64,000 nucleotides of DNA from Welwitschia mirabilis (GCA_051453625.1 JBOZIK010000001.1:114057119-114121118), one strand, 5' to 3'; shown: positions 46,563 to 59,196, numbered from the stretch's first letter. Numbers and translations are program-made. Notes: a model not told the origin generated them from the letters alone.

Positions 46563-48689
46563 TGTAAATCATGTGCTAAATCTTGTATTTATTCTAATAA
46601 ATCTTCAATCTTTAGTACTTACAAATCTTTAATAAAACACACACTAAATGCACTAGTATGTGGGAGTCAACTCATTTGTCATATTTTAGAGAGGAATTGT
46701 AGAAGAGAAAGCTAAAATATTACTACAAATGATTTCTATCTAAATTTTAGAATGATAAATTGATTAAAATAAAATAATGTAATGAATGCAAAGATTAATA
46801 AAATATGCAAGAATGGATTCAACCTAAATGCATATTCTAATCAAGTATTCCTTCTTGTTATCATTCAAGTTAGCCCTTATGATATATATAAACTATAAGT
46901 ACTTATCACTATAATGTAATTAACATAAATAATCAGGTAGATAATAATAATATATAAAATAATAATTCAACCAATATTTTATTAATTAAAATGTTTACAT
47001 CTAGTTATAAAGTAACAGCTCCTCAGTGAAGAAGACACATTCTAGTACTAAGCGACATCCTCCTTTGCAATGGTTACAAAGCAATAACTCCTTAATTAAA
47101 GAGACACATCCCAACACCAAGCGATATTCTTTGATACAATTAATGGATGAATCCTTTACTTAATTACTCTCTAATTTATTGTAATAATAATTGTTACAAC
47201 CAAGATAAGTAAATAGAAGATCTAAGAGGGATATTTATAGGTTTTTAGATGATTATTAAGATTGTCAAATAGTCATAACTAATTAAGAATGATCATAACA
47301 ATGATTACATAATTAGTGGAGTTTGTTTTGTATTTTTCATGTCTATCACCCTCTTGGATGTCATCCATTGATCTTTTTTCTTCCATGACTTCTTATCTTC
47401 CATGTGCCTTCTTGGTAACTATTGAATTTTTAGCTTTCATAACTATTGATCTTTCATCTTCCATGATCATTGATCTTTCATCTTCTTACAACTTCTTGTC
47501 TTTCGACAAGCTCATAAGTGCAAATTGATTAATTTTCCAAATAAGTGTAGTAACATGAGATTTTTGTTGTGTTTCCTCAGAAGGTAAGCAATGCTAGTAG
47601 TACCAACGACACTGATAGTACCAGCAGCATCAATGTTGTTTACTAGATTTTCTTAATATTTTTTCATGTTCTTTAGAAGGTAGTCATATATCTGCTAATG
47701 TTAGTGGAAAACTCATAATATCGTTGGTATAACATCTTCTTNNNNNNNNNNNNNNNNNNNNNNNNNNNNNNNNNNNNNNNNNNNNNNNNNNNNNNNNNNN
47801 NNNNNNNNNNNNNNNNNNNNNNNNNNNNNNNNNNNNNNNNNNNNNNNNNNNNNNNNNNNNNNNNNNNNNNNNNNNNNNNNNNNNNNNNNNNNNNNNNNNN
47901 NNNNNNNNNNNNNNNNNNNNNNNNNNNNNNNNNNNNNNNNNNNNNNNNNNNNNNNNNNNNNNNNNNNNNNNNNNNNNNNNNNNNNNNNNNNNNNNNNNNN
48001 NNNNNNNNNNNNNNNNNNNNNNNNNNNNNNNNNNNNNNNNNNNNNNNNNNNNNNNNNNNNNNNNNNNNNNNNNNNNNNNNNNNNNNNNNNNNNNNNNNNN
48101 NNNNNNNNNNNNNNNNNNNNNNNNNNNNNNNNNNNNNNNNNNNNNNNNNNNNNNNNNNNNNNNNNNNNNNNNNNNNNNNNNNNNNNNNNNNNNNNNNNNN
48201 NNNNNNNNNNNNNNNNNNNNNNNNNNNNNNNNNNNNNNNNNNNNNNNNNNNNNNNNNNNNNNNNNNNNNNNNNNNNNNNNNNNNNNNNNNNNNNNNNNNN
48301 NNNNNNNNNNNNNNNNNNNNNNNNNNNNNNNNNNNNNNNNNNNNNNNNNNNNNNNNNNNNNNNNNNNNNNNNNNNNNTAATATCCTTGGTATAACATCTT
48401 CTTGGCACAACATCTTCTTAATTATTTGGAATGTCTTCTTATTTTAACATCTTCTTTGCTTAACGAATTCTTAGCGTAATGTCTTCTTAATGTATTTTGA
48501 TGTAAAATATTCTTCCACGTGTCTTTCTCAAAATAATTCATAATTACTTTATTTTTAATTTAAATTATTATTAATTCTTTATCTTAGATGTTTGACATCT
48601 AAAGTGATTAATTTGTGCATTAAACCTATAAAAAAACTTCAAAACACACTATGAACATGATGTTAAATATTACTAATTAGAATCACAAT
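46563..48689 (-). repeat. E2 5' LTR
   Basis: Aligns with the 3' LTR. It includes a 636-N gap (47742-48377) set exactly inside a tandem array of the taacatcttcttgg unit. Without the gap the length matches the other LTR (about 1.4-1.5 kb). A TATA box lies at 47232-47239 (minus). Confidence 0.8.
47742..48377. other. assembly gap (636 N) in a minisatellite
   Basis: Both flanks are the same repeat unit (ggtataacatcttctt left, ggtataacatcttcttgg right), so the gap probably replaces an array that could not be assembled. Confidence 0.9.
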
Positions 48690-49255
48690 CGAGAACCAAT
48701 GATCAAGTAATGTATTCACTAGATAGTTCTTTTTATTAAGATTATTAAAAGCTTTATGTATATTACAAGTTACCCATGCAAGAACATTTTTTTCCCCTTT
48801 CCTTTTTGTGCTCTTTAGATTTTTAATGTCTTCCTTGCATTTAACCTAAAGAGATAGCCATTTAAAAACATTTGAATGTTGTGCAATGGATAGAAACATT
48901 TGAGTTTTTATTTTTTAATAGCTATTTTATTTTTGTCAAATTTTTGGGATAGACGTCTTTACCTTGAAAGACAATTTTTATGAAACTATCTATATTTTAA
49001 TAAAACTTTAACTATTATATTTTTAAACATTAGTAATCATGAATGCAAAGTGTAAAAATTTTTAATCCCTTAAAATGTAGATAATTCATCAAAATATGAT
49101 TTATCTCTATTGCCTCCTCTAATTTAGCATAGACATCTTCAATTTTATAGATGTCTTTCAATAGTTGAAGTAGTGTAGATGTCTTTAATTTGAGAGATGT
49201 CTTTCACCTATCTTGGTTTCTTGATTCAGTATAGATATCTTTATTATATATATTT
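48690..49255 (-). repeat. CopM1 5' LTR, piece 2
   Basis: Starts gtaatgtattcactagatag near 48706, matching 11010 of LTR A, and runs to the E3 insertion. It has an intact AGACGTCT at 48951-48958, the only unmutated copy noticed. Confidence 0.78.
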
Positions 49256-51837
49256 TGTAAAGTCCTTTTTTTATCTTATCCTAATTAAGCACTATATATT
49301 TTTTTTTTTTTTTACTTCCTTTTGTCTTTAATATTTTTACCTGATAAACACAGTGGATCCTAGGACCAAATTCTTCATACTCCTTAATTATAATTTTTAT
49401 ATTCTAAGAAAGACAAATCATATTAGTATCATATATGTACCTATAATTAATTTCTAGGTTATTTCAGTTTACAAATGATAGTGATGTCATAATTTTGTAT
49501 TCTCCATTTCTTCCTATCTTTTTATCACATAAAAGATATCTTATGAATAGTTGAGGAGATGTAGACTTGTTGTAAACATACATGAATAAATTTTAAGGAT
49601 AATACCTAATCAATATAATAATAGATTACAACTCTAATTAATAGCATTCCAACTTAATATTTAGAGACCCTCCAAACATGACTGCGTTTTACTTTAGATT
49701 CTCANNNNNNNNNNNNNNNNNNNNNNNNNNNNNNNNNNNNNNNNNNNNNNNNNNNNNNNNNNNNNNNNNNNNNNNNNNNNNNNNNNNNNNNNNNNNNNNN
49801 NNNNNNNNNNNNNNNNNNNNAATACATGGGTAGAGTAAAAGAGTGATGATTAAATCCACTTTCAGAAGGGTATTATAAAAAACATGCAATGCAACCCACC
49901 TTGATGATAAAATCCAAGTGTCGGAATGAATATTATTAGAATTATCTTGATTTAGTTCTATTTGATGAATAAACCATACAAATTCATGTAAATAATTATA
50001 ATTAATGTGGAATTTAATAAATTATTTACCCAGTAATAATAATAATAATAATCATTTGGTTCATTTTATAGAAATAACCATAAAAAGAAGGCAAGCATCC
50101 AAGAACANNNNNNNNNNNNNNNNNNNNNNNNNNNNNNNNNNNNNNNNNNNNNNNNNNNNNNNNNNNNNNNNNNNNNNNNNNNNNNNNNNNNNNNNNNNNN
50201 NNNNNNNNNNNNNNNNNNNNNNNNNNNNNNNNNNNNNNNNNNNNNNNNNNNNNNNNNNNNNNNNNNNNNNNNNNNNNNNNNNNNNNNNNNNNNNNNNNNN
50301 NNNNNNNNNNNNNNNNNNNNNNNNNNNNNNNNNNNNNNNNNNNNNNNNNNNNNNNNNATTATTAAGATAGAAGTATCTATTCAAGATTTCATATGGCTAT
50401 ATTATAAGTTAATAAAAATAAGTAATAAGCTAAAGACTACTTCTATTACTTAAACTACTAGGGTAAAAACTCTTATAAGAATGCACATTAAAAGTAAGCT
50501 AAGGAAAAAAGGTAAAAAGAGGTATTTTACAATTAAATATTACTTATAGGTACTTTAACTTGAATCTACTAATAGAAACATATTTTATACACTTAACTTC
50601 CCTATAAAATTTTGCATAATAATTTTTCTATAATTTAAACATTAATTATAACATTTTTTTGGCTCTAGGGAAACATCATAGTTAAAAATTAACAATCAAT
50701 TAATTATGAAGCAAAAATTAGATTATAATAGGTTTATAGAAACTTGACATAGAATAGGTTTTTTAAAATATAACTTAAACTATCTTGGAATTATAAAAGT
50801 ATTATTGCTAACATTATCATTTAAGGATAAAAACTATTAAATTTTTTTAAATTCTAGTCCTACCACACTATAGTAAAATGACCATAAATTTGAAAATATT
50901 TTGAGTTTTTAAATGATTCAAGATGTTTTAGAACTTTTATTCAATTTCCTACAACTTAATATATTTAACTTTGTGAATATGTTGATGGATAGGTACATAA
51001 ATATAGATTAATTGCTTACTATTTTTTCATTTATTTTCTGACATATCTTAATAAATAATTTTTTAAAAAATAATTAATCAATAGAAAAATTACTATTTTT
51101 ACATTTTCACATTCATGACATAATCTTAGACTTACAAAAAAAAATTTCACTAATTTATACCTACTAATTAATAATACTTAGTGTTTTTATCCTATGCCTC
51201 TATTCTAGAAATTTAATTTTTTCCATAACCAAAATATGATAAATAAAAATCAATTATAAAAATAAAATAATCATTATAGAAATAAAAGTTAAATTAATTC
51301 AAAAAAATTTAATATAAGCCTTGAGATCTTCCATGAAAGAGTACTAGCCTAAAGGGAATTTTGAGGATCAAATCTTGCCCCTAATAAGATGATCTTAATA
51401 CATAATAAATATAATACTAAAATAAATAAATACTAAATTTCTTATTCACTTGTCCATAATTATCCATTAGTAATCCACCATCAAGCACAAGAGACCTTCT
51501 CATATCTCATTATAACATCTTGGTGGGTGCAAATGAAAGGGGAAAATATTTTATACCATAATTACATAAAAGCCATAAATAATTTCATAATGAAATATTA
51601 CATTATTCCAATAGAAAAAGGAGATCATATGAACAAGAAACATACAAAGCTAATTTGAAAAGATTATTAAGACCTTGATAGTTGAAGATGATTAAGATTT
51701 AAACTCACGAGTTCCTTAGCTTCAAGCTCTAAGCTTTACAAGCAAGAGAATGAAAGAAAGAGATATAAAGAGGAAATAAGAATTGCATTTGTATGAAACG
51801 AAAAAAGGTATCTCCCCTTACAAGAAAGAAAAGGATT

Positions 51838-51849
51838 TCTATATATAGA
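51838..51849 (-). promoter_or_regulatory. TATA box of E3 3' LTR
   Basis: A tctatatataga palindromic core, also present at the equivalent point of the other LTR (58073-58083). It is one of few blocks kept nearly exactly between the LTRs. Confidence 0.55.
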
Positions 51850-52058
51850 TGAAAAAAGGCACATAGCTCAAGATCATAAGATCGCATGATTTATTAATAA
51901 GTGGGATGAGTAATAAGTGACATTAGAATGTAAAAAGAGATCATATTTATAAATCATGCACCTAAATAGGGTGAGTAATATTCTTTTTTTTAATTATTAA
52001 GTTTAATTATATGCATCATTTTCTCATGCTAGCTCTTTTTAATCCTTCATAGGCTCAT

Positions 52059-53057
52059 NNNNNNNNNNNNNNNNNNNNNNNNNNNNNNNNNNNNNNNNNN
52101 NNNNNNNNNNNNNNNNNNNNNNNNNNNNNNNNNNNNNNNNNNNNNNNNNNNNNNNNNNNNNNNNNNNNNNNNNNNNNNNNNNNNNNNNNNNNNNNNNNNN
52201 NNNNNNNNNNNNNNNNNNNNNNNNNNNNNNNNNNNNNNNNNNNNNNNNNNNNNNNNNNNNNNNNNNNNNNNNNNNNNNNNNNNNNNNNNNNNNNNNNNNN
52301 NNNNNNNNNNNNNNNNNNNNNNNNNNNNNNNNNNNNNNNNNNNNNNNNNNNNNNNNNNNNNNNNNNNNNNNNNNNNNNNNNNNNNNNNNNNNNNNNNNNN
52401 NNNNNNNNNNNNNNNNNNNNNNNNNNNNNNNNNNNNNNNNNNNNNNNNNNNNNNNNNNNNNNNNNNNNNNNNNNNNNNNNNNNNNNNNNNNNNNNNNNNN
52501 NNNNNNNNNNNNNNNNNNNNNNNNNNNNNNNNNNNNNNNNNNNNNNNNNNNNNNNNNNNNNNNNNNNNNNNNNNNNNNNNNNNNNNNNNNNNNNNNNNNN
52601 NNNNNNNNNNNNNNNNNNNNNNNNNNNNNNNNNNNNNNNNNNNNNNNNNNNNNNNNNNNNNNNNNNNNNNNNNNNNNNNNNNNNNNNNNNNNNNNNNNNN
52701 NNNNNNNNNNNNNNNNNNNNNNNNNNNNNNNNNNNNNNNNNNNNNNNNNNNNNNNNNNNNNNNNNNNNNNNNNNNNNNNNNNNNNNNNNNNNNNNNNNNN
52801 NNNNNNNNNNNNNNNNNNNNNNNNNNNNNNNNNNNNNNNNNNNNNNNNNNNNNNNNNNNNNNNNNNNNNNNNNNNNNNNNNNNNNNNNNNNNNNNNNNNN
52901 NNNNNNNNNNNNNNNNNNNNNNNNNNNNNNNNNNNNNNNNNNNNNNNNNNNNNNNNNNNNNNNNNNNNNNNNNNNNNNNNNNNNNNNNNNNNNNNNNNNN
53001 NNNNNNNNNNNNNNNNNNNNNNNNNNNNNNNNNNNNNNNNNNNNNNNNNNNNNNNNN
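52059..53057. other. assembly gap (999 N) in E3 3' LTR
   Basis: The other LTR has only about 450 bp between the same flanks (58290-58740), so the gap is over-sized or hides an insertion. Confidence 0.9.
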
Positions 53058-53262
53058 GTTTAAATATATTTTTTTCATAAAAAACTTTTAACATAATTTT
53101 TATCACTTTCATGGTAAATTATAAAGATTACAAACTAAGGATAATTTTAAAATGACATCTTATTTGATAATGAACTTAAGTAAGGATAATTATTCATTTA
53201 ACTAAAATCTTAACATACTTATTATTGAAGTAAATAAGGTTTATAAAATATGGCATATGACA

Positions 53263-53277
53263 TTCTCCCCTACTTAG
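53263..53277 (-). other. E3 polypurine tract
   Basis: The minus strand reads TAAGTAGGGGAGAA immediately before the LTR start TGTCATATG. Confidence 0.8.
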
Positions 53278-53639
53278 AATGATTTATTCCTAGGAATCAA
53301 GATACATAAAATCTTAAAAACACCTAATTACATACTATAATATTCAAAAAGATTTAGGTATTAACTTTTTACAATTTATTACTGATCTATTTTTCGTTAA
53401 CCAATTCATATAAAAAAAATTCCTATTTTTTTAAGTTAATAACAATTGATTATATAGGAAAATCTCCCCCACTCATGGATAAAATACAGTTTTGTTTTGC
53501 TATCTTTATCTTTCCTATAGCTTCTACTAAACTCTTAAGTTAAAACATGGATACTTTAGTAGCAATAAAAGAGAGAAGACAATCAATAGAGAGATTTGAT
53601 TTAGCTTCTTCATCCAGATGCATATGTGACACACATCTT

Positions 53640-54240
53640 AATAGTTTTAAGATTTTTACTCCTGAGATACTATGGTCACATTATGAGCTTATCTTAAATT
53701 GTAAAATTCTATAACCTTCTGGCGAATATAGAACTTGATGATGTACCTATCCTTAAAGATGTACTCAAATTCCATCCATGAAAGTTTTAGATCTTCTAAC
53801 TTGGTCATTTTTGTTTTCCACCTTAGATTAGCTTCTTCTTATGACATATAAGGAAGCCTTTTCACATTCATCACTTCCTAAACCTATAAATTTTTCAACA
53901 TCACTTAGGCATGCTTCTACTTTGGAAGGATTTGAACCTCCTATAAACTTTCATGGATTTAGCTTAATGGACATTTGAATTAATTTTCTCATACCCACTT
54001 TCTTAGGCTGGTTAATACCATTATTTACTTATGGATTTTGACCTTGATTTACTATTTGTAATAAGAATTGCATGAAGATATTCATCAATGGTTCTAAATT
54101 AAGGTTGAATGGGGGTTGATTTTGATCATTAGGTTTTTTATTCTCATATGAATTCTCTTGATTTTAATTCCTTGGTATAACTGACTTATCTTCAAGGTTT
54201 AACTGATGATAATGAGGCATCTAAAAGAATGGGAAATTTT
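53640..54240 (-). pseudogene. E3 gag remnant
   Basis: The minus strand reads a Gln/Asn-rich lead (PLMNIFMQFLLQIVNQ) at 54100-54040, then KLNP, GGSNPSKVEACLSDVEKF and DECEKASLYVIRRS at 53960-53840. This fits the gypsy/chromovirus Gag core 'F.K..PP.F.G..DP..AE.WL..MEKIF......E..KV..A...L...A..WW'. Stops lie between blocks. No zinc knuckle, protease or RT follows on the way to the PPT, so either this element lost pol or it is a derivative that depended on others. Confidence 0.72.
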
Positions 54241-55190
54241 CATGAGATTATATTTGAAAATAGGATAGATATTATTAAAAATTAAATTTAGAAATATTTT
54301 TATAATCTTAAGAAGGACATGGTTACCATTATTATATGATGAGTTCTTATTTATATCTTAAGGTACACAATCAAGTTTATCCACTTTCTTTATTTTCAAT
54401 AAGTAAGATTTACAAGTTATGAATATGGGTTTTCACTATAAAGTTATGTGACCATATAATTTAGGATTAATAACTTGGTTTACTATTTGATTGCTTCTAA
54501 TGGTTTCTAATTATAAGGTACTACTTATGTATTTATATATTTTTTTGAAAAATTTTAAGNNNNNNNNNNGGAATCATATAAGGTCGTTGTTCTAAATTAT
54601 TAAGATAATTGGAATTCTTCTAAGTAATTATTATCTATAGCTATAAGGTAATAGATCCTTTAATAACTTAAATTCATCATTCTTTTTATTTTATTTAGTA
54701 ATTTATAATTATCATAAATATGATTAGCATAATGATAATCTAGGGGTTGGGATTACAGTTAACCTTAGAAATACTTTAGAGCTATCACAAATATAATTGA
54801 GTTTAAGGATTATTAAGGTGATAAGATTATGCTTAGTGTAATCTTTATAATTATTAAAATTAATTTAAATGTAATTTGATATATATTTAGATAATATCAA
54901 AATTATATAAATAATAGAATTCATGAGTATTAGAAGATATGATTAAATTCATACTTACCTAGGAGCTAAATTTATCTTGGAATCTAGTATTAAGAAGGAT
55001 ATAATTTATTTTACTCATCATTTAAGATTATTAGGGATATAAACAACTTAATAGCTATTACGAATTAAGTTTTTTATGGTTACTACTAACTTTATAATTA
55101 TTAAGGATAAAGGTTGTTAAAACTATAGTTGGATTTATATTCTTATAAATTTATAAGTACTTAACATAAGTATTATTTAAGTTAATGTGG
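54241..55190 (-). other. E3 5' leader, no gene seen
   Basis: AT-rich non-coding sequence between PBS and gag, with a 10-N gap at 54560-54569. Confidence 0.55.
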
Positions 55191-55204
55191 AGCTCTCATA
55201 CCAA
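55191..55204 (-). other. E3 primer-binding site
   Basis: The minus strand reads TTGGTATGAGAGCT, one base off TTGGTATCAGAGC (initiator Met tRNA), two bases from the LTR end. Confidence 0.88.
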
Positions 55205-55206
55205 TT

Positions 55207-57897
55207 TGTTATACCATCTTTCATCTTACCCTAATTAAGTACTTTTTTTTTTTTACTTTCTTTTTTTTTAAATATTTTACCTAATAAACACAATAGAATC
55301 TAGGACCAAATTCTACTTACTCCTTAATTAGAATTTCCATATTCTAAGAAAGACAGATCACGTTAATATAATACATTTACCTATAATTAATTTCTAGGTT
55401 ATTTCAATTTACAAACAATAGCAATGTCATAGGTTTATATCCNNNNNNNNNNNNNNNNNNNNNNNNNNNNNNNNNNNNNNNNNNNNNNNNNNNNNNNATA
55501 AATATCTTATCAACATACATGGATAAATTTTAAGGATAATAGCTAACCAATATAATAGGAGGTTGTAACTCTAATTGATGGCACTCCAACTCGATATTTG
55601 GCCATACTCCAAATGTGAGTTGGTTTTATTTTAGACTTTAAACTATACAAACATGGCTAAACTTAACTTCATAGACTTTCACTTCATCTCAATGTACCTC
55701 CAATATAGGTGACAGGCAGTACATGAGATAGATGCATGCTTACAAATGACCCCACTTTCTTAAAGCATCTTCGGATAGTACAACATGATTCATAGACACC
55801 AAGGGCTAAAGATATTAAGTTAGAGTAAGTTCATACATGGGTAGAGTAGGTTAGTGATGATCAAATCCTCTTTTAGAAGGGTATTATAAATAAAATGCGA
55901 TGCAATCCATCTTGATAATGAAATACAAGTATGAGGATGAACATTATTAGAATTATCTTAATTTAGTCTTGTTTAATGAATACATCATACAAGTGCATGC
56001 AAAAAATTATAACTAATGTAGATATTTAATTAATTATTTACCTAGCTCTAATAATTCTATTCATCATTCGATTCATTTTATAGAAACAGCTATAAGAAGA
56101 AAGCAAGCATAGAAGAACATTTCTTTTTCTCCAAGATTATATTAATAAAAATCTAGATAAAGGAAATAATCTTTTCTTTTCTTGTCTATCTAAATAAACG
56201 AAATACTCTTTTCTTTTTATTTTAGTAATAATTAAAAATACAAAATAATATACTTATAAAAACTAAAACATACCTAGAGCTATGTCAATCCTAAAACATT
56301 CTTCCATGCTCATATGACAATCTTCATGGATTCCTGCAAAGAAGGCAAACAAAAGAAAGTATACTCAAGCATAATTGTTAAGATATAAATATCTATCCAA
56401 AATTTCATATGGCTATATTATAAATCAATAAAAATAAGTAACAACCTAGAGACTACTTCTATTACTTAAATTGCTAGAGTGAAAACTCTTAAAAGCATGC
56501 ACATTTAAAGTAAGATAAGGAAAAAGGGTAAAATAGGTATTCTATAATTAAATACCACTTATAAGTAATTTAATTTTAATATACTTACTAAAACATATTT
56601 TATACACTCAATTTCCCTATAAAATTTTATGTAATAATTTTTCTATAATTTTAAACATTAATTATAACATTTTAGGGCTTTAGGAGACATCATAGCTAAC
56701 AATTAAAAATTAATTAATTATGAAACAAAAATTAAATTATAGTAGTTTTTTAGAAACTAAATACATAATTTGTTCCTTAAAATCTAACTTAAACTATTTT
56801 GAAATTATAAAAGTAATATTTTTAATATTATCATTTAAGGCTAAAAACTATCAAATTCTCTAAAACTATAGTCCTACCAAACTACATTAAAATAATTATA
56901 ACTTTTAAAATACCTTGATTTTTTAAATAATGCAAGATGTTCTGAAAATTTTGTTTAATTTCCTACAACTTGGCATACTCAAGTTTGCAAATATGTTGAT
57001 AGATAGGTACAGAAATGTAAATTACTTGCTTACTACTTTATACATTTATTTTCTAACATATTTTAATAAATAAATTTTCAGAAAAAACTAAATCAATAGA
57101 AAAATTATTGTTTTTAATTTTTACATTCATGACATAATCCTAGACTTACCACAAACTGTTCACTAATTTATACATACTAATTAATAAGATATGATGTTTT
57201 TATCCTATGCCTCTATTCTAGAAATTTAATTTTCACCATAACAAAACTATTATAAAGTTTCTACAACTACTTAAGTAATAACTCAAGTCAGCAAAATAAT
57301 GGATATACCAACTAATTAGTTACAAAAAGACAAATCAATTATAAAAATTAAAGAATCATTATAGAAATAAAAATCAAATTAATTAAAAAAACATTTACTA
57401 TGAGCCTTGATATCTTTCATGGAAGAGTATGAGACTATAGAGAATTTTAAGGATTAGAATTTACCCCTGATAAGATGGTTCTAATGCATAATAAATATAA
57501 TACTAAAATAAATATGGGTACCTAAATTTTCTTTCATTTATTTTTTTTTTTTAAATAATAAACCCCCTAATCACTTGACCATAATCATCCATTAGTAATC
57601 CACCATCAACAAGCGAAAGAGACCCCTCATATCTTACTATGATGTCTTTGCAGGTGCCAATGGGAGAGGAAAATATTTTATAACATAATTACATAAAAGC
57701 CATAAATAATTCTATAATAAAATACCACATCATTCTAATAGAAAAAGGAAATCATATGAATAATAATAGTAAGAAGCTTACTTGGAAATATTAGTAAGAC
57801 TTTGATAGTTGAAGATGAGGAAGATCCAAGCTTAAGAGTTTCTCATATCCAAGATTCTAAGATCCAAGCTCCACAAACAAGAAAATGAAAGAAATAA

Positions 57898-57944
<47 letters not shown>

Positions 57945-58926
57945 GAGGAGAGGAGAGGGAGGGAGAGGAAGAGGGAGAGAGGGAGAGGGAGGGAGGAGGA
58001 GGGAGAGGAAAGAAGAAATGCACTTGTATGAAACAAAAAAATGTATCTCCCCTTACAAGAGAGGAAAGGATCTCTATATATAGATAAAAAAAAGGAACAT
58101 AGCTCAAGATCATATGATTTAGCATTGATAAGTGGGATGAGTTATAAGTAACATTGAAGTACAAAAGAAATCATATTTATGACTCATGAACCTAACCAAG
58201 GTGAGTAATCTTATTACTTCAATTAGCAAGTTTAATTACATGCATAATTTTCTATTGCTAGTTCTTTTTAATCCTTCATAGGCTTATAAATATGTTTAAT
58301 TCATTCAAGACATTCATATAAAAAAAAATAAAAAATCTAAAAATTGTTATGTGGTGCAATGAGACAAAGTCTTCAATTCCATTGAATAAAGCAATGAGTG
58401 TGATTTGAACAAGGTGACCTTATACATCTCAAGAATATAAAAGTTATGGTAGAGTAAATCTATTCATTTATCATTTTGGTTCTAGGTAAGAGTGCATGTA
58501 CTTATTTAAATTCTCATTTATTTTAAAATACATAAAATCTATTAATCACATAATATAAGAAAAAAATATTTATTATATAGTACATCTACCATGTTTACCA
58601 AGAATCTAAATGAATAAATAAGATGCAATATATATTATTATGTCCTCTTGAAACTTTCAATTTATTAGCTTTATCATGTGATTTTAATTCCTTACACAAT
58701 AGAGTTATAAAATTTTAAATGTTTGAATAGATTTTCTCATAAAAACCTTAACGGGCATAATTTTTATCATTTTCATAGTAAATTATAAAGATTACAAACT
58801 AAGGTTAATTTTAAAATGATATCGTATTTGATAAAAAACTTAAATAAGGATAATTATTCATTTTACTAAAATCTTAACATACTTATCATTCAAATAAACA
58901 AGGTTTACAAAATATAGAATATGATA
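55207..58926 (-). repeat. E3 5' LTR
   Basis: Starts TGTTATACC at 55207 and ends near 58926. Gap at 55443-55497. It holds a GA microsatellite and purine tract (57903-58018) that are absent from the other LTR (51750-51790). Confidence 0.85.
57903..58018 (+). repeat. (GA)n microsatellite followed by GGA/GAGGGA purine tract
   Basis: About 20 GA units at 57903-57941, then a pure purine tract to 58018. It gives false open frames (Arg-Glu repeats on +, Ser-Leu repeats on -). Confidence 0.9.
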
Positions 58927-59191
58927 GATGTCTTCTTGTATAAAGTTCAGTATAGATGTCTTTGATGTAATAGACATATTTTTATTATATGTCTTCACAT
59001 ATGTACATTTCTTCAATTAATTGTATTATCCTCCATGAATTTTGAGATAAAGCATTTATGTACTTTGAACTTTAAGGTTTTAACTGGATTGATCTTTTTT
59101 GCAATTTTGTTATTCTCTAGATATACTTATCTACACATTAGACACACTACATTTAACAAGTTAAATCATCAAAACTGGAATTTAACTAATA
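58927..59191 (-). repeat. CopM1 5' LTR, piece 3 (outer end)
   Basis: Aligns with 11455-11704 of LTR A and ends at the TSD gttct. The minus-strand start is TATTAGTTAAATTCCAG, a decayed TGTTAGTAAATC. Confidence 0.82.
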
Positions 59192-59196
59192 GTTCT
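59192..59196. repeat. right target-site duplication of CopM1 (gttct)
   Basis: Pairs with gttca at 10404-10408 (4 of 5 identical). Confidence 0.7.

Larger units (their letters stand above)
33459..48689 (-). mobile_element. E2: Athila-like Ty3/gypsy element inserted in the CopM1 5' LTR
   Basis: The 3' LTR is 33459-34894 and the 5' LTR 46563-48689, in direct orientation and in the high 80s percent identical by eye. Minus-strand order is PBS, gag, protease, RT, RNase H, integrase, PPT. The PBS region is a decayed TTGGCGCCGTTG, the hallmark of Athila/Tat-type elements. RT, RNase H and protease wording fits Athila. The internal region is interrupted by copia element P1. The flanking CopM1 LTR reads across once E2 is removed. 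I could not fix an exact TSD; gtaag/gtaat around 33453 and 48706 is a candidate. Confidence 0.82.
49256..53262 (-). repeat. E3 3' LTR
   Basis: Homologous to 55207-58926: 49270-49700 matches 55220-55640, 50370-52050 matches 56390-58290, and 53068-53262 matches 58740-58926. Gaps at 49705-49820, 50108-50357 and 52059-53057. A TATA-like tctatatataga lies at 51838-51849. Confidence 0.85.
49256..58926 (-). mobile_element. E3: long-LTR, gag-only chromovirus-like element
   Basis: The 3' LTR (49256-53262) and 5' LTR (55207-58926) are direct repeats of about 3.7-4.0 kb, around 85% identical by eye. The internal region is only about 1.9 kb, with an almost perfect PBS for initiator Met tRNA (55191-55204), a gag remnant and a PPT (53263-53277). 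The PPT form AGTAGGGGAGAA followed by TGT is typical of chromoviruses such as Tekay/Del, which also have long LTRs. No pol trace was found. The structure resembles a LARD (large retrotransposon derivative). The TSD is not resolved. Confidence 0.82.
10409..59191 (-). mobile_element. CopM1: Ty1/copia element with third ORF, minus strand, carrying nested insertions
   Basis: The 3' LTR (10409-11704) is on the left. The 5' LTR is on the right in three pieces (32907-33458, 48690-49255, 58927-59191) that together reproduce the left LTR. The ends are flanked by gttca/gttct. Minus-strand order is LTR, PBS, gag, protease, integrase, RT, RNase H, spacer, third ORF, PPT, LTR, the copia order with integrase before RT. 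CopM2 is inserted in the internal region; E2 and E3 are inserted in the 5' LTR. All ORFs are dead. The third ORF suggests a SIRE-like relative, but the lineage is tentative. Confidence 0.8.

Noticed and set aside
47700-48480. Repeats around the gap as a possible CRISPR-like array
   Set aside because: Units are near-contiguous and degenerate with no unique spacers, in a plant retrotransposon LTR.
57832-58164. Ser/Leu-Pro-rich frame and its Arg-Glu counterpart
   Set aside because: Direct translation of a GA microsatellite and purine tract within an E3 LTR.
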